Of a DNA stretch of 64,000 nt, positions 1 through 29,382 are shown piece by piece. Position 1 is the stretch's first letter; each line of letters begins with the position of its first letter. This DNA comes from Mugil cephalus (taxonomy: Eukaryota; Chordata; Actinopteri; Mugiliformes; Mugilidae): positions 18,544,974-18,608,973 of the forward strand of contig NC_061786.1 of NCBI RefSeq assembly GCF_022458985.1, read 5' to 3'. The position numbers were made by a program, and so were the translations under genes. The notes under the pieces are model-generated. The model made no database searches and was not told where the DNA came from. It saw only the letters and a program-made list of their open reading frames with translations.

Positions 1-461
1 ATTTTCGGGGCGTAAATGAGCTTCCGGGCCCCTGTTATCCTCTTTCACAGGAGGCATTTTGACATCCATTAAAATATGTTTAATGACAGCTGAAGTCCAT
101 TTAGCTTCTTCAGTTTCAAGGTCCTGGTAGTGTGCGTGCTGCTGGGATGATCTGAGTCTAGATGTCTGCTGGTAAAAAAAAAAAAAAACAGCTCCTATTG
201 TCTCCTATTGTTTGCGTTGTCTAACACATCCTGAAACATTATAATCCAAGGTTTTGCTTGGTGGTAATTTGATGAAACATTTTAGATCAGGAACATGCAT
301 CATGTTTATGAGCTCAAATAATAATTAGAAGATGGATTCTGTTAAAGGCCCTGTCAGCAGAACCCTAGATATTAACGTCTTTTTTCAGCTGTCAGCTGAT
401 GAACCTTTGGTCAAATTTAGATTATTTATTTTTTTAACTATCCTGAAGACGTGTTAGATTA

Positions 462-1010
462 ACCTCCTGAGACCTGAGCTTTAGTTCTTTATGCATTTTT
501 AATTTCTTCACATTATTTGGGAGGAATAGGACCTAAGAACTATAAAAACTAAGCATCATCGTTGAACAGGAAGTAGTTTTTGGAAAAAGTTATGTCCTTA
601 TATGTGAACATATATATGAATATTATAATAAAGTCACCAATATTTAACAAAATATAAAATTGAACATGGCTGTGCAAAGACAGAATTGCAAGTAATGAAA
701 TCCCAATGTCCTCAAACGAGTACTTGGTAATTAGTGACGTTAAAACTCATTACTATTGTTAGAAGTTATTACATGTCATATTAAAATAGAAAAGTTAATA
801 AACATAAATAAACAAGTTTCAACTGTAAAATCTGATGAGGGTTTTGCACATCTTTGTTCTTTTGTTCCGTGTTCGGCTGCAGAATGAATCCGCTGAAATG
901 ACAGCTATCATGTTTTTACACCAACTAGTATCTAGTTACGAGGATAAAAGTTTAAATGAAGCAGAATAAGCTGCCACAAACCTAAGACTTAACGTCCCCA
1001 TATGAGGACG
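462..1010. repeat. Interspersed repeat family B (CCTGAGACC...CCCCATATGAGGAC), copy 1
   Basis: Matches 10378-10965 in the same orientation over most of about 550 bp. Shared blocks include AACTAAGCATCATCG-type sequence, AATATTATAATAAAGTCA, CGTGGCTGTGCAA-type sequence, CGAGTACTTG, TTTTTACACCAACTAG and AAAGTTTAAATGAAGCAGAA. It starts TTAACCTCCTGAGACC, and the mate copy ends GGGGTCTCAGG, so the ends are short inverted repeats (CCTGAGACC/GGTCTCAGG). The right end of this copy stops at TATGAGGACG, where family A begins. Confidence 0.72.
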
Positions 1011-1498
1011 CAATTAGCCACAAGATTCAAACCACTGACGGGAGAAACAAATAACATCGACCATCTTGTGACAATTCAATGTTCTGCTGGGAATTTTTTA
1101 GACATGAACTTCATGTGGATGTTACTTAGACATGTAGCACCCACCTACACAAGACCACACACCCCCACTCCATAGCAATGTCAGCAGCCACCCCCAGCAG
1201 GATGCAGCCTGACTAAAAACAAAAACACGAAGAACAGCACAAGGTGTTGAGCTCGCCTCCAAATTCCCTAGATCTGTAAACTGATGCACTGGAACAAACC
1301 TGATCCACAGAGACCCCTCCCCTCAAGCCATAGGACCCAAAGGCCCCCCCACTAACAACATCCTGTTACCAGACACCACAGGACACCCTCAGAAGGCCCA
1401 TGTCCATTCTCTGATGTTTGTTTTGGAGGCACAAGGGAGACCTACACAATATTAGGAAGGTGGTCATAATGTTACGTCTGATCAGTAACTTGGTCTTT
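1011..1498. repeat. Interspersed repeat family A (GGTCATAATGTTATG termini), near-full copy
   Basis: Shares colinear blocks with five other places in the window: ACCATCTTGTGACAATTCAA, TGTTCTGCTGGGAA, ATGTGGATGTTACTTAGACA, GAACAGCACAAGGTGTTGA, CCTCAGAAGGCCCATGTCCA and GGAGACCTACACAATATTAG, ending GGTGGTCATAATGTTACG. The family has roughly 27-bp inverted ends (ACACTGATCAGGCATAACATTATGACC-type). It abuts the end of a family B repeat with no spacer. Confidence 0.8.
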
Positions 1499-1499
1499 T

Positions 1500-4349
1500 G
1501 AAAGCTGTGAGGGATGGGGCTAACACTTAAATATACAAGAGGAACTATTCCAGCCAACCTTAGCTCTTTCCAAATAGACATGAGGCAACTTGAACAATGC
1601 TTGGAGACAAATTTGACATGATTCAAACCGATTTTTTTATATATATATTCCTCATTAAAGAGTCATTTTATTTGTCCAGTTTCATAATTTCTATGCTTAA
1701 TAGTAATGCTTTTAAGTCCCAATTTAGCCTGTTCCAATCAAGGCTTAATTTCCTGAAGGGGAGTAAAAGGATTTGAAACTAAATCTAAATAAATTAATAA
1801 TCAAAATAATTATTAATGACCTTGGGAAAACATGAGGGATAGAGCTGAAGGCTCTGGGGATAGATGAGATCTAGAGTTTCAGATGAATCTGAAGCTTTTA
1901 AACAACAAAATAAAAAAATTTCAAGAACTGAGTGGTCATAACTTACGAATATGAGCCTGCACACCCCCATTTAAGAACCCCTGGTTGCTAATGAAATGAA
2001 ATGAATCTCCTTTAAAACATTTTATGACCACAGGACTTAAATATTTCACCACTGAGCCTTTTGAATCCTAATTAGTCCATCCAGTCGTAGCGCACAATCT
2101 TTTTGCCCGCATGGTTTACCCACACCATAATCCAACATGTTTATTCCCTGATGATGAAATCTCAGGCTGACCATCCTCATCACGATGAAGGATCCGGTCA
2201 TAACGTGACAGGATCCAGCTGAACCCAAACCGAGCAGCAGAGCATCGGTGAACTTATGATCAGGCTGTGATGCACACGGGTGACGCCGCGCTCCTCTAAG
2301 TCGCATAACCAAAGACTGGCGTGGGATCGGTCCCTACTGCGCCTCATCTGGAATAACGTCGGGGGAAAATCCAGAATTTTCATTAGCGGGTGTTTGTTTA
2401 TTTTTTTTTTTTAAAGGAGGCGAGCAGTGTTGAGAATAATCCCCCTTGGGCAAACGTTTCCATCGGAAGGGGGTTTTCTGTAGTTTGCAGAAGCCAGAGC
2501 AGATTGATTCCGGTAGAGAATCTTCAATTATAGACTGTAATAAGGTAAGGAGTGTCTGCCTGCTCATGTACGTGGTTTTGTTGAGGTTATACATGCACAA
2601 CGCGGTGAATGGTTTGCGTTAATGTGTCGCGCATTATGTTTCATATTTTCCTTCTGTGTGAATGAATGGAGATCGGGGAGAGGGCTGGCTCACTGACACC
2701 TGCGCATCCCTTAAAATGAAGCCTCTGCGTTTTGCCTGGAAACAACCAGGAAAGCAGAAATAAGACGGCGAGGCGTTTATTTGACGAATGATCAAAATGC
2801 CACGGAGATTTTTGCGCAATTAATTGGCTTTTTGTGCGCCTTCGGTGCGCCTCTGCGGTGGCGCCCGGGGAGCTGCCTCGTGTTTGTTTGATTTTTTTTT
2901 TTTTTTTTTTTTAAATAGGTCTGTTTGGTTATTACATTTTTAGAGATGTTTGTCGCTCGGATGCGCACAGAAATGTGCCATTAGGAGCAGGATGGAGGGA
3001 TCTAATCTGAAAAATGCTCTCACTGCGTCGTTTCCATCGGAATGCAGCAGCAGTCTCCCTCTCTGCTCTCCTGCAGGAGGCGGTTAGCTTTAATAGCATT
3101 AACTCAGATGTCATTGCCCAAAGCGTGAAATAAAACAGCATCTGCTGGCTTGAGTTCGGCAGAACTGCTCGTACATACATGTGGCCTGCGCGAAATGTGG
3201 CGGGTATGCCACCAAAACGCCGCAGTTGCGTGTTGTCGAGCCGTTTTCGTGGCTCAACGCTCCGCGAAACAGTTTTGTCATCTTCCTGCAAAAAAAATAA
3301 ATAAATAAATAAAAAATATTTGTCCTCAAGGTCATTCACTGCAGTCTATTTTAGCGATAACACCCAGGATCTGTTCCTGTAATTACCACTCATGCTCGCC
3401 AGGACTGGTTCTATGACACGCAGGGGATGCACGTTAAAAGATGGGGTTTGCACTGATTTTGGCTGCAGCACACATTTCTGCTGCTTGTTGTGGAAGGCCC
3501 AAGCCAATGCAGTGCTGTCTGTGGTGGAGCTGTCCAGCCCGCTGTCATGCCGCTGCAGAGATGTTGGACCATATGTTGGTCTCCAGTGGTGGACATTCCC
3601 ACAATGGCCCGGCGTTGGCTTATGTAAATCATAATCTGCTGCCTCATTTGTTAAATTATGTATTGGGAAATTGATGCATTCTCAGCCACCTTATGTCATT
3701 TGCAACATCATGAGTCAATAATTAATGAATGTGGGGATTCTGGCAGGCTGCTCCGGTGTGGTCGCTCAAGTTGTGATGATGGCTGCTGTGGGGCCTTCAG
3801 CGTGGATAACAAACAAATCCAGGCTGATTGGTCTGTGGATTTCCCACAGCTGATTTAAACACACTATTACAGACCGACCACTCATACTATTATAAGCTAT
3901 ATTCCCCTCTGATCCAGATTACAGAAGGCCTGCTGTGAGCTCCTCCATGCTGCCCTTACTCAAGTCTGCGGATTTTCCGCAGAGCGGCTTTTTTTTTCTT
4001 TCTTTCTTTTTTACAACCAAGCCCAAGCTTTGTTGTCATCGTCAGGCTATAGGACGATGTTTGCAGCGGAAACTTGATAGCAGCGATCGAACATTTGATG
4101 AGCGGGATATGCTCTGACAGTGATGATCCAGGTCAGTGCTACTCGGGCCACAGACTGGCACAAACAGGCGGAGGGAACAGAAATAGAACGTGAGCACCAG
4201 GGAAATATTTTGTGTCATCCAAGAAAAGAAAAAAGAAAAGGCACATTTAGTCCCTGTAGTCGTGTTCGAAGTGGAAATAAATAGAGATTTTTGTACGGCC
4301 ATTACTGAAGCAGAGAGAAATGCATTATTCACGTGTTCTTGCACCACAG
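1500..4349. promoter_or_regulatory. vsnl1: Upstream region of vsnl1, probable 5' UTR exon/promoter zone
   Basis: No coding exon is seen here. An acceptor (AG at 4348-4349) just before the vsnl1 start codon shows that a non-coding exon exists upstream. The CpG-richer parts around 2270-2350, 2610-2880 and 3180-3260 are the likeliest places for it, but no specific donor or transcription start can be fixed. 2392-2411 and 2891-2912 are T-rich tracts. Confidence 0.35.
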
Positions 4350-4354
4350 GAACC

Positions 4355-7193
4355 ATGGGAAAGCAGAACAGCAAGCTGACTCCCGAGGTGATGGAGGATC
4401 TGGTGAAGAGCACAGAGTTCAACGAACACGAGCTGAAGCAGTGGTACAAAGGCTTCCTGAAAGACTGCCCCAGTGGCAGGCTGAATCTGGACGAGTTCCA
4501 GCAGCTGTATGTCAAGGTTTGTGTGAACCAGCGGCCTCTGCTTCTTGTACATCTGTTAGAGTTATCTGTCTGAAAGTTTGACCGCTCTGCGGCCATTTTC
4601 CCTCGTAAAAAGAGAAAGACAAAGCTCTGGCTTCAATTACTGAGCGCATCACTTTCACGTTCGCAGTTCTTCCCTTATGGCGACGCATCGAAGTTCGCCC
4701 AGCACGCCTTCAGAACCTTTGACAAGAACGGAGACGGGACCATCGACTTCCGAGAGTTCATCTGCGCCCTGTCCATCACATCCCGTGGCAGCTTCGAGCA
4801 GAAGCTCAACTGGGCCTTCAACATGTATGACCTGGATGGCGACGGCAAAATCACCAGAGTGGAGATGCTGGAGATAATCGAGGTGAGGGGATTATCAAGT
4901 CATTAAGCCTTCACTCATCAGGGAGCTGCCTCTGCTCTTCGTGTCGTTATCAGTCTCCTGCACACCTGCAACGCCTTGACTACGGGCGCAGTTTCGTAAT
5001 GACAAAACTGCAGCTGTATTGAGTTGCGCTGGGCTATTTGTGGACACAGAAATCTGGAAAGTAAATCTGATACGTATCGGTGATATAGGAACTCATTCCT
5101 GTCGTGATAAATGTAGTGTTTTGTTCCAAAGATACAACCGAGGCGCGCATCTCATTCACAAAACCTATTGTTTTGGAAATTCGCTCCTTAAAGCGGAAAT
5201 TTAATCTTATTTAAGGCCATTAATTATATAGAGGAAGTTCTTAGTATTTCGCATCAGCTGTTTCATCAACTTCAGTAAAGAATGTTTATCTAATTGAAAC
5301 AAAAAATAAAAGTCACACGTATATTTCGTTAGACCGCCTTTAGCTTTCATTACAGCAGCATTGTTCAAATAAGCTTCTGCAGCGTCACAAGATTTATTTC
5401 CGTCCAGTGTTGCATTGATTTTTCACCAACATCTTGTACTGATGGTGGGAGAGTCTGACCACTGCACAAAGTCTTCTCCAGCACATCCCAAAGATTCTCA
5501 ACAGGGTTCAGGTCTGGACTCTGTGGAGGCCAATCAATGCATGAAAATGATGTCTCATGCTCCCTGAACCACTCTTTCACAATTTGAGCTCCATTGATTC
5601 TGGCATTGTCATCTTGGAATAATGGAAACAATCTTCAGTATATTCAGGTAGTCAGCTGACCTCATTCTTTGGACATAATGTTGCTGAACCTAGACCTGAG
5701 CGCCTGCAGCAACCCCAGATCATAACATTGCCCCACAGACTACAATAGGCACCAGGCATGATGGGTGCATCACTTCATCTGCCTCTCATCTTACTCTGAT
5801 GCCCCAAGACTCTGGAACAGGATAAATCTAGGCTCATCAGACCACATGACCTTCTTCTTTTGCTCCAGAGTCCAACCTTTAAGCTCCCTATCAAATTGAA
5901 CCCTTTTTTTCCCCAGTTAGCCTCACCGATTAGTGGTTTTCTTAAGGCTACACAGCTGTTCAGTTCCCTTGTACATGTGGAAAATCCTCTAGCTTCCACT
6001 ATAAAACATAGCCCTGAGTTCTACTGTTGTTTTTCTTAAATTTTATTTCACCAAATGTTTAATCGCTTCTCCCCATCAATCTGGATTTCTCCTGGTTACA
6101 TTTCTTCCTCGAAGATGATGGTTCCCCACTATCCTTCCAGTTTTTAATAATGCGTTGGACAGTTTTTAACCTAATTTTAGTGGATTCTACTTCGATCTCC
6201 TTAGATGTTTTCTCTGCTTCATGCATCATGCCAGTGATTTGACCCTTCTCAAACAGACTAACATCTCTTCCACGACCACAGGATGTGTCTTTCCACATGG
6301 TTGTTTAAGAAATGTGAAGCTACTCATTGCTTCATTTGGGGTTAAATTACTTCCAGCTGAAAGATAAAAAAATAATCCATGCAGTAATTATCCAATAGGA
6401 GGCTATTTGCATAGTTAAATCCAGGTGGCATTTCTTTTTAGTCAGGCTGTTTATGTGAGAGAAATTAAAAAATATTTAACTTTTACGGCCACTTGGAGCT
6501 GGCTCCAAAAGCGAGTCAGTCCACTTAGACGCCTTTGTTAAAGTGCTTTAGAGCACAAAAATAAACATTAACTACCTCGTACAAAAGTGCTTTTGCTAAT
6601 TTCTGCACTAATCATAACTGTAGTACATGGCAGATTTTTTTTTATAATACTCACTTACCTTATATTAAAGCCTGAAGGCATGAATAATTAAGGGGATGGT
6701 AGCTTTGTGTGACAGGAGGGTGCCATCGTAGGTTGCTAACAGCCTGTCTAGTCATTACCAGTCCACCTCATCTCCAGCCACGCTCCATCTCTTTGAATTA
6801 GCCAGGAGTTTGGTGGAGATAGGCCCTGCCAAGATTGGTGACAATCAGAGTCGACCAAATACACGTCGATGCACCTGCAAAAACTAAACGCCAGCAGATT
6901 AGGGTTCACTTATGAGCACACGTACGGCCTCGCTGCATTTGCACAACGAACCCCCGGACCCCACGGCTAATTTTCTTGCTGCGCCTCGTCCACAGGCTAT
7001 CTACAAGATGGTGGGCACTGTGATCATGATGAAGATGAACGAGGACGGCCTGACACCAGAGCAGCGGGTGGACAAGATCTTCAGCAAAATGGATAAAAAC
7101 AACGACGACCAGATCTCGCTGGAGGAGTTCAAGGAGGCGGCGAAGAGCGACCCGTCCATCGTGCTCCTGTTGCAGTGTGACATGCAGAAGTGA
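4355..7193 (+). CDS. vsnl1: Visinin-like protein 1 (VILIP-1), neuronal calcium sensor, 3 coding exons, complete
   Basis: Coding exons are 4355-4516, 4667-4882 and 6996-7193, with GT-AG junctions all in phase 0, giving 191 aa, the usual length of VILIP-1. The protein starts MGKQNSK, an N-myristoylation signature, and the start codon sits in a good context (aaccATGG) five bases after an acceptor (AG at 4348-4349), so a non-coding 5' exon must lie upstream. EF-hand 1 is degenerate (CPSG near residues 38-41), as in this family. The canonical loops are EF2 at 73-84 ([12 protein letters not shown]), EF3 at 109-120 ([12 protein letters not shown]) and EF4 at 159-170 ([12 protein letters not shown]). 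Family knowledge: a calcium-myristoyl switch protein that moves to neuronal membranes and modulates signalling and receptor traffic. The sequence is nearly identical to mammalian VILIP-1 and clearly distinct from hippocalcin/HPCAL1. The 2.1 kb second coding intron contains a decayed Tc1 copy. Which teleost duplicate (a or b) this is cannot be decided here. Confidence 0.97.
5290..6480 (-). mobile_element. Decayed Tc1-type transposon in vsnl1 coding intron 2
   Basis: Read on the minus strand, two fragments of a Tc1 transposase are visible. A helix-turn-helix part at 6298-6059 contains [20 protein letters not shown] and [18 protein letters not shown] part at 5631-5365 contains QDDNARIN and [16 protein letters not shown]. 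The region between is broken by stops and frameshifts. It belongs to a different subfamily from the 12690 element and is much older. Outer limits are approximate because the terminal repeats are eroded. Confidence 0.85.
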
Positions 7194-7327
7194 GCCCTCC
7201 CCAACCCCCGCCACCTCGCTCGCACCTCTCGCCCCCTCCCCACCACCACCACCACTGTCTGTAACCACACACTCTGGACAGCAGCTCACGTTTTAATGTC
7301 TCATTAGGTTCTCTGCCATTTCCACAG

Positions 7328-7331
<4 letters not shown>

Positions 7332-7366
<35 letters not shown>
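7332..7366. repeat. (CA)n microsatellite in vsnl1 3' UTR
   Basis: Uninterrupted ACACAC run of about 35 bp, 140 bp after the vsnl1 stop codon. Confidence 0.95.
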
Positions 7367-7370
<4 letters not shown>

Positions 7371-9067
7371 ACAATGCTTGGACTATTTTTCAATGGACTC
7401 GCTTTTTGTGGTTGTATGCATGAGAATGTCAACTGCTGAATAATTTTGAATATAGCTATAAGATATCATACATTTCTATTTCAAGACATGCCAACGTGAT
7501 TTGTGCACAGTAACCCCACACATTCCCATCCGCCCCTAGCTTGTATACCAGTGGAGCACTGCATTAAATTATGTTTCTGCAGTATTTAGGATACCCCAGT
7601 GTTCACTGCTGCAACTACTGTACGCTTTACATAATAGTAACAAAACAATAATTCCTATGATAATTGTAACTGTCTCTACTATCCAGACTTGTTGAGCTCT
7701 TGGAGAATAGAGAGGCTCCTGTCTGTTCCAGATGTTTTCACACAGTGGAACCAAGAAGAGTAGGTTCTTTGCATGCATATATTATGTGTCAAAAAAAAAG
7801 AAAAAGAAAAAAGAAAAATATAATCTCTTACCTTTTGCATCTTTAGGTGGTTATAAAAGAGAAACCCTCATACTAAATTCATTTAGTATTGTTGCATGGG
7901 CTGTACAGTATGTGACTCATTAGATCATTAGTTCACCTCCAGTAATGTGGGAGCATGCGTCCCTCCATTCGACAACACGTCCATGTGTGACACTTAAGTG
8001 TTCCAACGATATCCGGGTTGCAGTCGCGGGCTAATCTCCGAGCGCGGAGCTTTCACATGAACATTACGTTTCGCTTCAGTGACTTCTGGGACGAGCAGAA
8101 ATATATTTACAGAGCACCCTTTGTGATTATATTGCGCGACAGCCGCTTAATCTAGAAGAAAGGCCAAAATTACAGCTGTCATTAGGGCAAAGTGCTCACG
8201 CATTAGTCTCGGCAACAATCCAAAATTGGCTTTTTTTTTTTAATTTCTCTTTTTTTTTTGTTAGTCGGGCTCCTTATTTGATTTAACTTTACTGGGTACA
8301 TATCAACATGTTTACAGAAACAAAGAGCACTGCAAAACGAGTACAGTCTTGGCTTTTTTTGACCTCACTGCTGGGAGCTCGCTCTCGAGGCCGGGGACCT
8401 TGTGAGAGGGGCTCCACTTCCAAAGCAGCAGAAAGAGTAGGTAGAAAAACAAAAACAGAAAAAAGAATGACAGAAATAAAAAGCCTCATATATGTTTACT
8501 GGACACACTGCATTCCTTGGTATAAGACTTTTTTGTAAGGAGAAACTTTTTATCGTAAGATCTCATCTTCTGATCTATTCCGTTCGTTCCGCAGCAGCAG
8601 CCATTAAAGATGCAGGACCCTAACGAGAGGCTTGAAAGAGAGATTCTTCAGCTGGTTGACGATAGATTTTGAAGCTAGCGCAGAGATTCTGTTCCTCGCC
8701 ATTTCCCCCATTTCTAGGCTATGCAAGCACGGGCCGCGTGCCCGCTTGTAGTCCACTCACAGCAGAGGAGGTCGCAGGTCGCTTTTCATCGTTCTGTCCG
8801 TTCACACGACACATAACTGAAACCCAAACCTCACTCTATCAGTGTCTGTATTATTTACAAACTCCAGTCCTGTCACCATGTCAAGATTCTTTGTCAAGTA
8901 AATGTTTATATCAAATATGAGAAATCATGATACAAGTGACTGTATTCTTTTATACATGTGGCATGTGTTGCACCCGAAATCAAATCTGTAGTGATTAAAA
9001 CGAATAAACCATCAACGGGCTTTTTCAAAAGACACGACGCTGGCGGGTGGAGTTCATGGAAACGAAT

Positions 9068-9098
<31 letters not shown>
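9068..9098. repeat. Poly(G) tract of 31 bases
   Basis: Thirty-one consecutive G residues, followed shortly by a (GGAT)n run at 9122-9142. It is a candidate G-quadruplex and an assembly-sensitive site between vsnl1 and smc6. Confidence 0.95.
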
Positions 9099-9882
9099 CT
9101 GTCTGGGTTGTGTTTGTGTGTGGATGGATGGATGGATGGATAAATGAAATGCATGGATTTTTTTTTTCTACTTCAAATTTATTGCAACAATGGCTTCAGG
9201 TTTTGGCTGACAGTTACTGAATGACGAGGGCTAGCACGGATCTAGCATAGATCTATGCAGCAACATCGTCCATTGTTGGAATATTAACACTGACCGGCGG
9301 AGTAGAGCGATTAAAAGTCCCGTGGTGGCGGACTTGTGAGGTAAAAGTAGATGACAACATAATTTTTAAAAATTAATTCATGTAACAACTCTTATTAACA
9401 ACAAAAACTGTTGAAAATTTAACATAAACAAAAAAAAGGTTCCAGTGATTCAACCGTGTTACTACTCAGTACTTCATTATTAAACATAAAAAAACACAAC
9501 TAACAACAAAGACGCCTTAAATTTCGGAAAAGGAGAAGTTGCATCACTAATTTCATAAACTGAGAACTCAAAAGATAATATCTGACTCAAACCAGACCTA
9601 ACACTGTGCTTCCTTCCTTAGAGTGATGGTTATGTAGCAGAAATCAGACCTATGACCTTCTTCAAACCTTCAGGAAAAACCCTCCTCCCTCTGGAAAAAA
9701 AAAAAAAATACCCTTAAGATTCATATTGAAACTTAACAAAGCTTTGTGTCCCGGCTTTCTAAAAGCAAATATCTCTCCAGAGAAATCGCAAAATTTAAAA
9801 CACGGTGGAACGTATAAAAAATAATAACAACAACAATAATAATAATACTGTTATATAGAGTGATTGTGCACATCAACATTCG

Positions 9883-26632
<16,750 letters not shown>

Positions 26633-26639
26633 TTTGAAA

Positions 26640-29358
26640 CAGGTCGCTGCAAGCAGAACCAAAGCAGGACCAGCGTCAGTGCCATGAGATATTATTGGTC
26701 TGAGACAGTTTCTCTCTTTAGTGCTCAGTCATGACAGGCCGCATCATCAGTTTTAAGGTCGGTTTCACTCCCGCCAACCTTAGTCTGGTTGTTCGTAAAA
26801 AAACAAAAACAACGTGACATAACCTTGTTTCACCATTTCCCTCATGATTATTCTGCTATTGATTAAGAACGTCACTCGAGCTTTTCAAGTTCCTTCTTCT
26901 ACTTTTGAAACTGTGCCCGCAGCTATTTAAAGAAGTGTACAAAATATTACGTCAAAACCCGTACCACGTATTTAAAGTTAGTGAGCAGCTAGAATGAATG
27001 CAATTATTAAAACTGGTTTCTAAAAAGAAGCGTGACTATGTGGAAAAACAAAAAAACAAATGCAAGCCTTTTGTGTTGAAGTCAGGAAGCAGCTCCTGAA
27101 CCAGTGGGCTCAGCAGCAAACAGAAACATGTGTTACTGTGCAACATAGAGCTAAAAATGTTATATTGTTTGTTTGTTTTTTAACATGTTGTAAAGTATCC
27201 TTACAGAAATTAAGATTAACTGAGGCAAAGCAAAGGCATTTCAAAAGGTTTTGTGCATGCATATAGACAGAAAGTCCAAGTGACTGCAGACTTTCAGTCA
27301 GATAAACAATAATATATCAAATACTCAAAATCAACTAGACTCAGTGCTTTCTCAGAACTCTGTAGTAGAGGGAAAAAAACGACGAATTGCTTTCAAGATA
27401 ACACACCAAAATGTAGGGAGATTTTACAGCCGCAAGCCTCCAAACGCCCGCTATAGTTGACGCTCTATTATGGATCGCAAACATAAAACTAAAAACTTCG
27501 CCTACCATTGCTCGATTGTGTGTGCAGCCTTCAAAAAATACCATGATCAGGGGCTGACAGACAGGACGTTGTTTTGAGACTTCCTGGTCAGCCTGTGTGC
27601 GAAGTGAACTGTCGCTGTGACAGTTGTGGGTGTGATTTTATTTCCAAACACGGAACCAAGAGCGCGCCGCGTGATTGGCTCAGCCGCTGTACCTGCGAGC
27701 GCCTGCGAGTGCACGTCCAATGTACCACTTTCGTGCCCATGTGTTTTTAAATTGAAACTGCAGCCCCCGTTAAATCCTGCAGTTTGAACCACATAAACAA
27801 ATTAGAAGCACGGGTTGTCGGTGTTCATTTTCACAAGGCGTTGCAAATCGCAACAAGGCGAATGTGCGCGCAAGCAACGCCTTTAAAAATGCCACGTGAG
27901 TATCCGATCCCACCTTAATGGACACTGAAGCAACTTAAAATCCCAGAGACGGCCTTGAGACACGTTGACCACAACAAACGCGGTGAGAAAACGCACAAAT
28001 GTCCGTATTTTAAGTGACTTGTAACACACCTGACACGTGCAAAAATAACGTGGTCCTTATCATTAACCCCAGGTTATATTTGCAAGTGTATTGACCAGAC
28101 TGCATGGTTTCACAGGGACTTCTCATCAAGTTTGAGAGGTCTTGCACCACAATGGAAAAAAATAAATAAATTCTGGTTCATACAATAAATCATGTTGGCA
28201 TGTTCAGCAGAGGGACAGTGGATGGCACCACATGCAAAATTAGATAAGTTTGCAATGTCTGTAAATTCAGATCACGCTCCAGTGCCCTTGCTTGCAGTAT
28301 TTTATGTGCAAATAATCTGTCAAGTCTCTGTTTATCTACTTGTTACAGGTGCTTCCTGTGTTTGACATGTGCTCTCTGGGATGTATTTCAGTTTGTAACT
28401 GATAAACCACGGAGCTCACAGACCCTCAGGCCTCCAAGCTGTTGAACCTTAGTCGCTGCGTGACAGCTGTGCTAGAGGAGTAGGAAGCAGTCATGTTTTA
28501 ATGAATTTGCTTGAGTATTAAGTCACTGGTCAACTGGAAAGAGGCCCAATTTTGTTCCTCTTTGAATTTTGCATTTGTGTTTTTTAGCTAAGCAACTCCT
28601 TTTCTAAACTGGGGGTAGATATGAAAAACCCAGAAGCTGGTTTGACAACATTTTTACAGCAGCATCAAATTTTTTTTGACACAATTCTCGGGAAACTCAT
28701 TTACTTTGCCTGGAGCACATCTTTTTTTTTTTTTAAACCAGTTTCTCGTCTCACATTTCTTGCATGTCTCAACTAAACTATTTCGATGTGGCTGTGCTGG
28801 AGAGTGTCTGAGGACTTTAAAAATGCCTTTTAAGATTGAGTTGTTAAACTTTGGAAGATCCCCTGGAGTTTATCTTCCCCCCAAAAAAAACCAAATGCTC
28901 AGCTCTCAGAAAAAGTTGGCTAAGGAAACTTAAAAAAAAAAAAAAAAAAATACATTGCAAGAAATAATATTAAATTGCAAAATTCTAATAGATCAATATT
29001 GGCATTTTATTTCAGATGATTATTAGCACCTCAGCACTCAAAGCACTATAGATTAGTAGATCTCTAGTGAAATTATCCAACTTCATACAAGAGTTATTGT
29101 CAGCTAAATTATTGACAGGCCAACTCTGACCTTCTCAAGTATTAAAATGTTGTCCTCTACAACGGCATGACATTCAAAAACACCTTGATATGGTTGGTCG
29201 ATTACCCCATCACTGTAGTGTAAAAAAAGAAAAGCTGAAGCCTGCTCAACTTTGACTTGTAGAGCGTCGTATTTGTCACACAATGCCAAGTCTCTGGTGT
29301 GTTTGTTGTTAGTTGGTAGTGTGAATGCAGCTTAACTAATTCTTAATTTCTTTGCAGG
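26640..29358. promoter_or_regulatory. Divergent spacer between smc6 and tdrd6, likely promoter region
   Basis: smc6 reads left and tdrd6 right from this spacer. A minus-strand acceptor CTTGCAG directly before the smc6 ATG, and TTTGCAG at 29352-29358 before tdrd6, imply non-coding first exons inside it. The most CpG-rich stretch, with an inverted CCAAT box (GATTGGCTCAG at 27672-27682), is 27640-27900 and is the best promoter candidate. No coding exon is seen. Confidence 0.4.
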
Positions 29359-29382
29359 AATATTTGAGCTTTGACCTTCATG

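Larger units (their letters stand above)
7194..9882. other. 3' flank shared by vsnl1 (+) and smc6 (-)
   Basis: Convergent 3' untranslated and intergenic sequence. A possible vsnl1 polyadenylation signal AATAAA is at 8476-8481. A possible smc6 signal (TTTATT on +) is at 9178-9183. Microsatellites and the poly(G) tract lie here. No coding exon is seen. Confidence 0.5.

Noticed and set aside
2932-3339. 135-aa minus-strand reading frame upstream of vsnl1
   Set aside because: It runs through an (AAAT)n-type stretch and has no recognisable domain or splice context.
4042-4596. 184-aa minus-strand reading frame over vsnl1 exon 1
   Set aside because: It is antisense to the conserved vsnl1 exon, has low-complexity composition and no family pattern.
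28676-28933. 85-aa plus-strand frame before tdrd6
   Set aside because: It has low-complexity composition, no homology pattern and no supporting splice sites.
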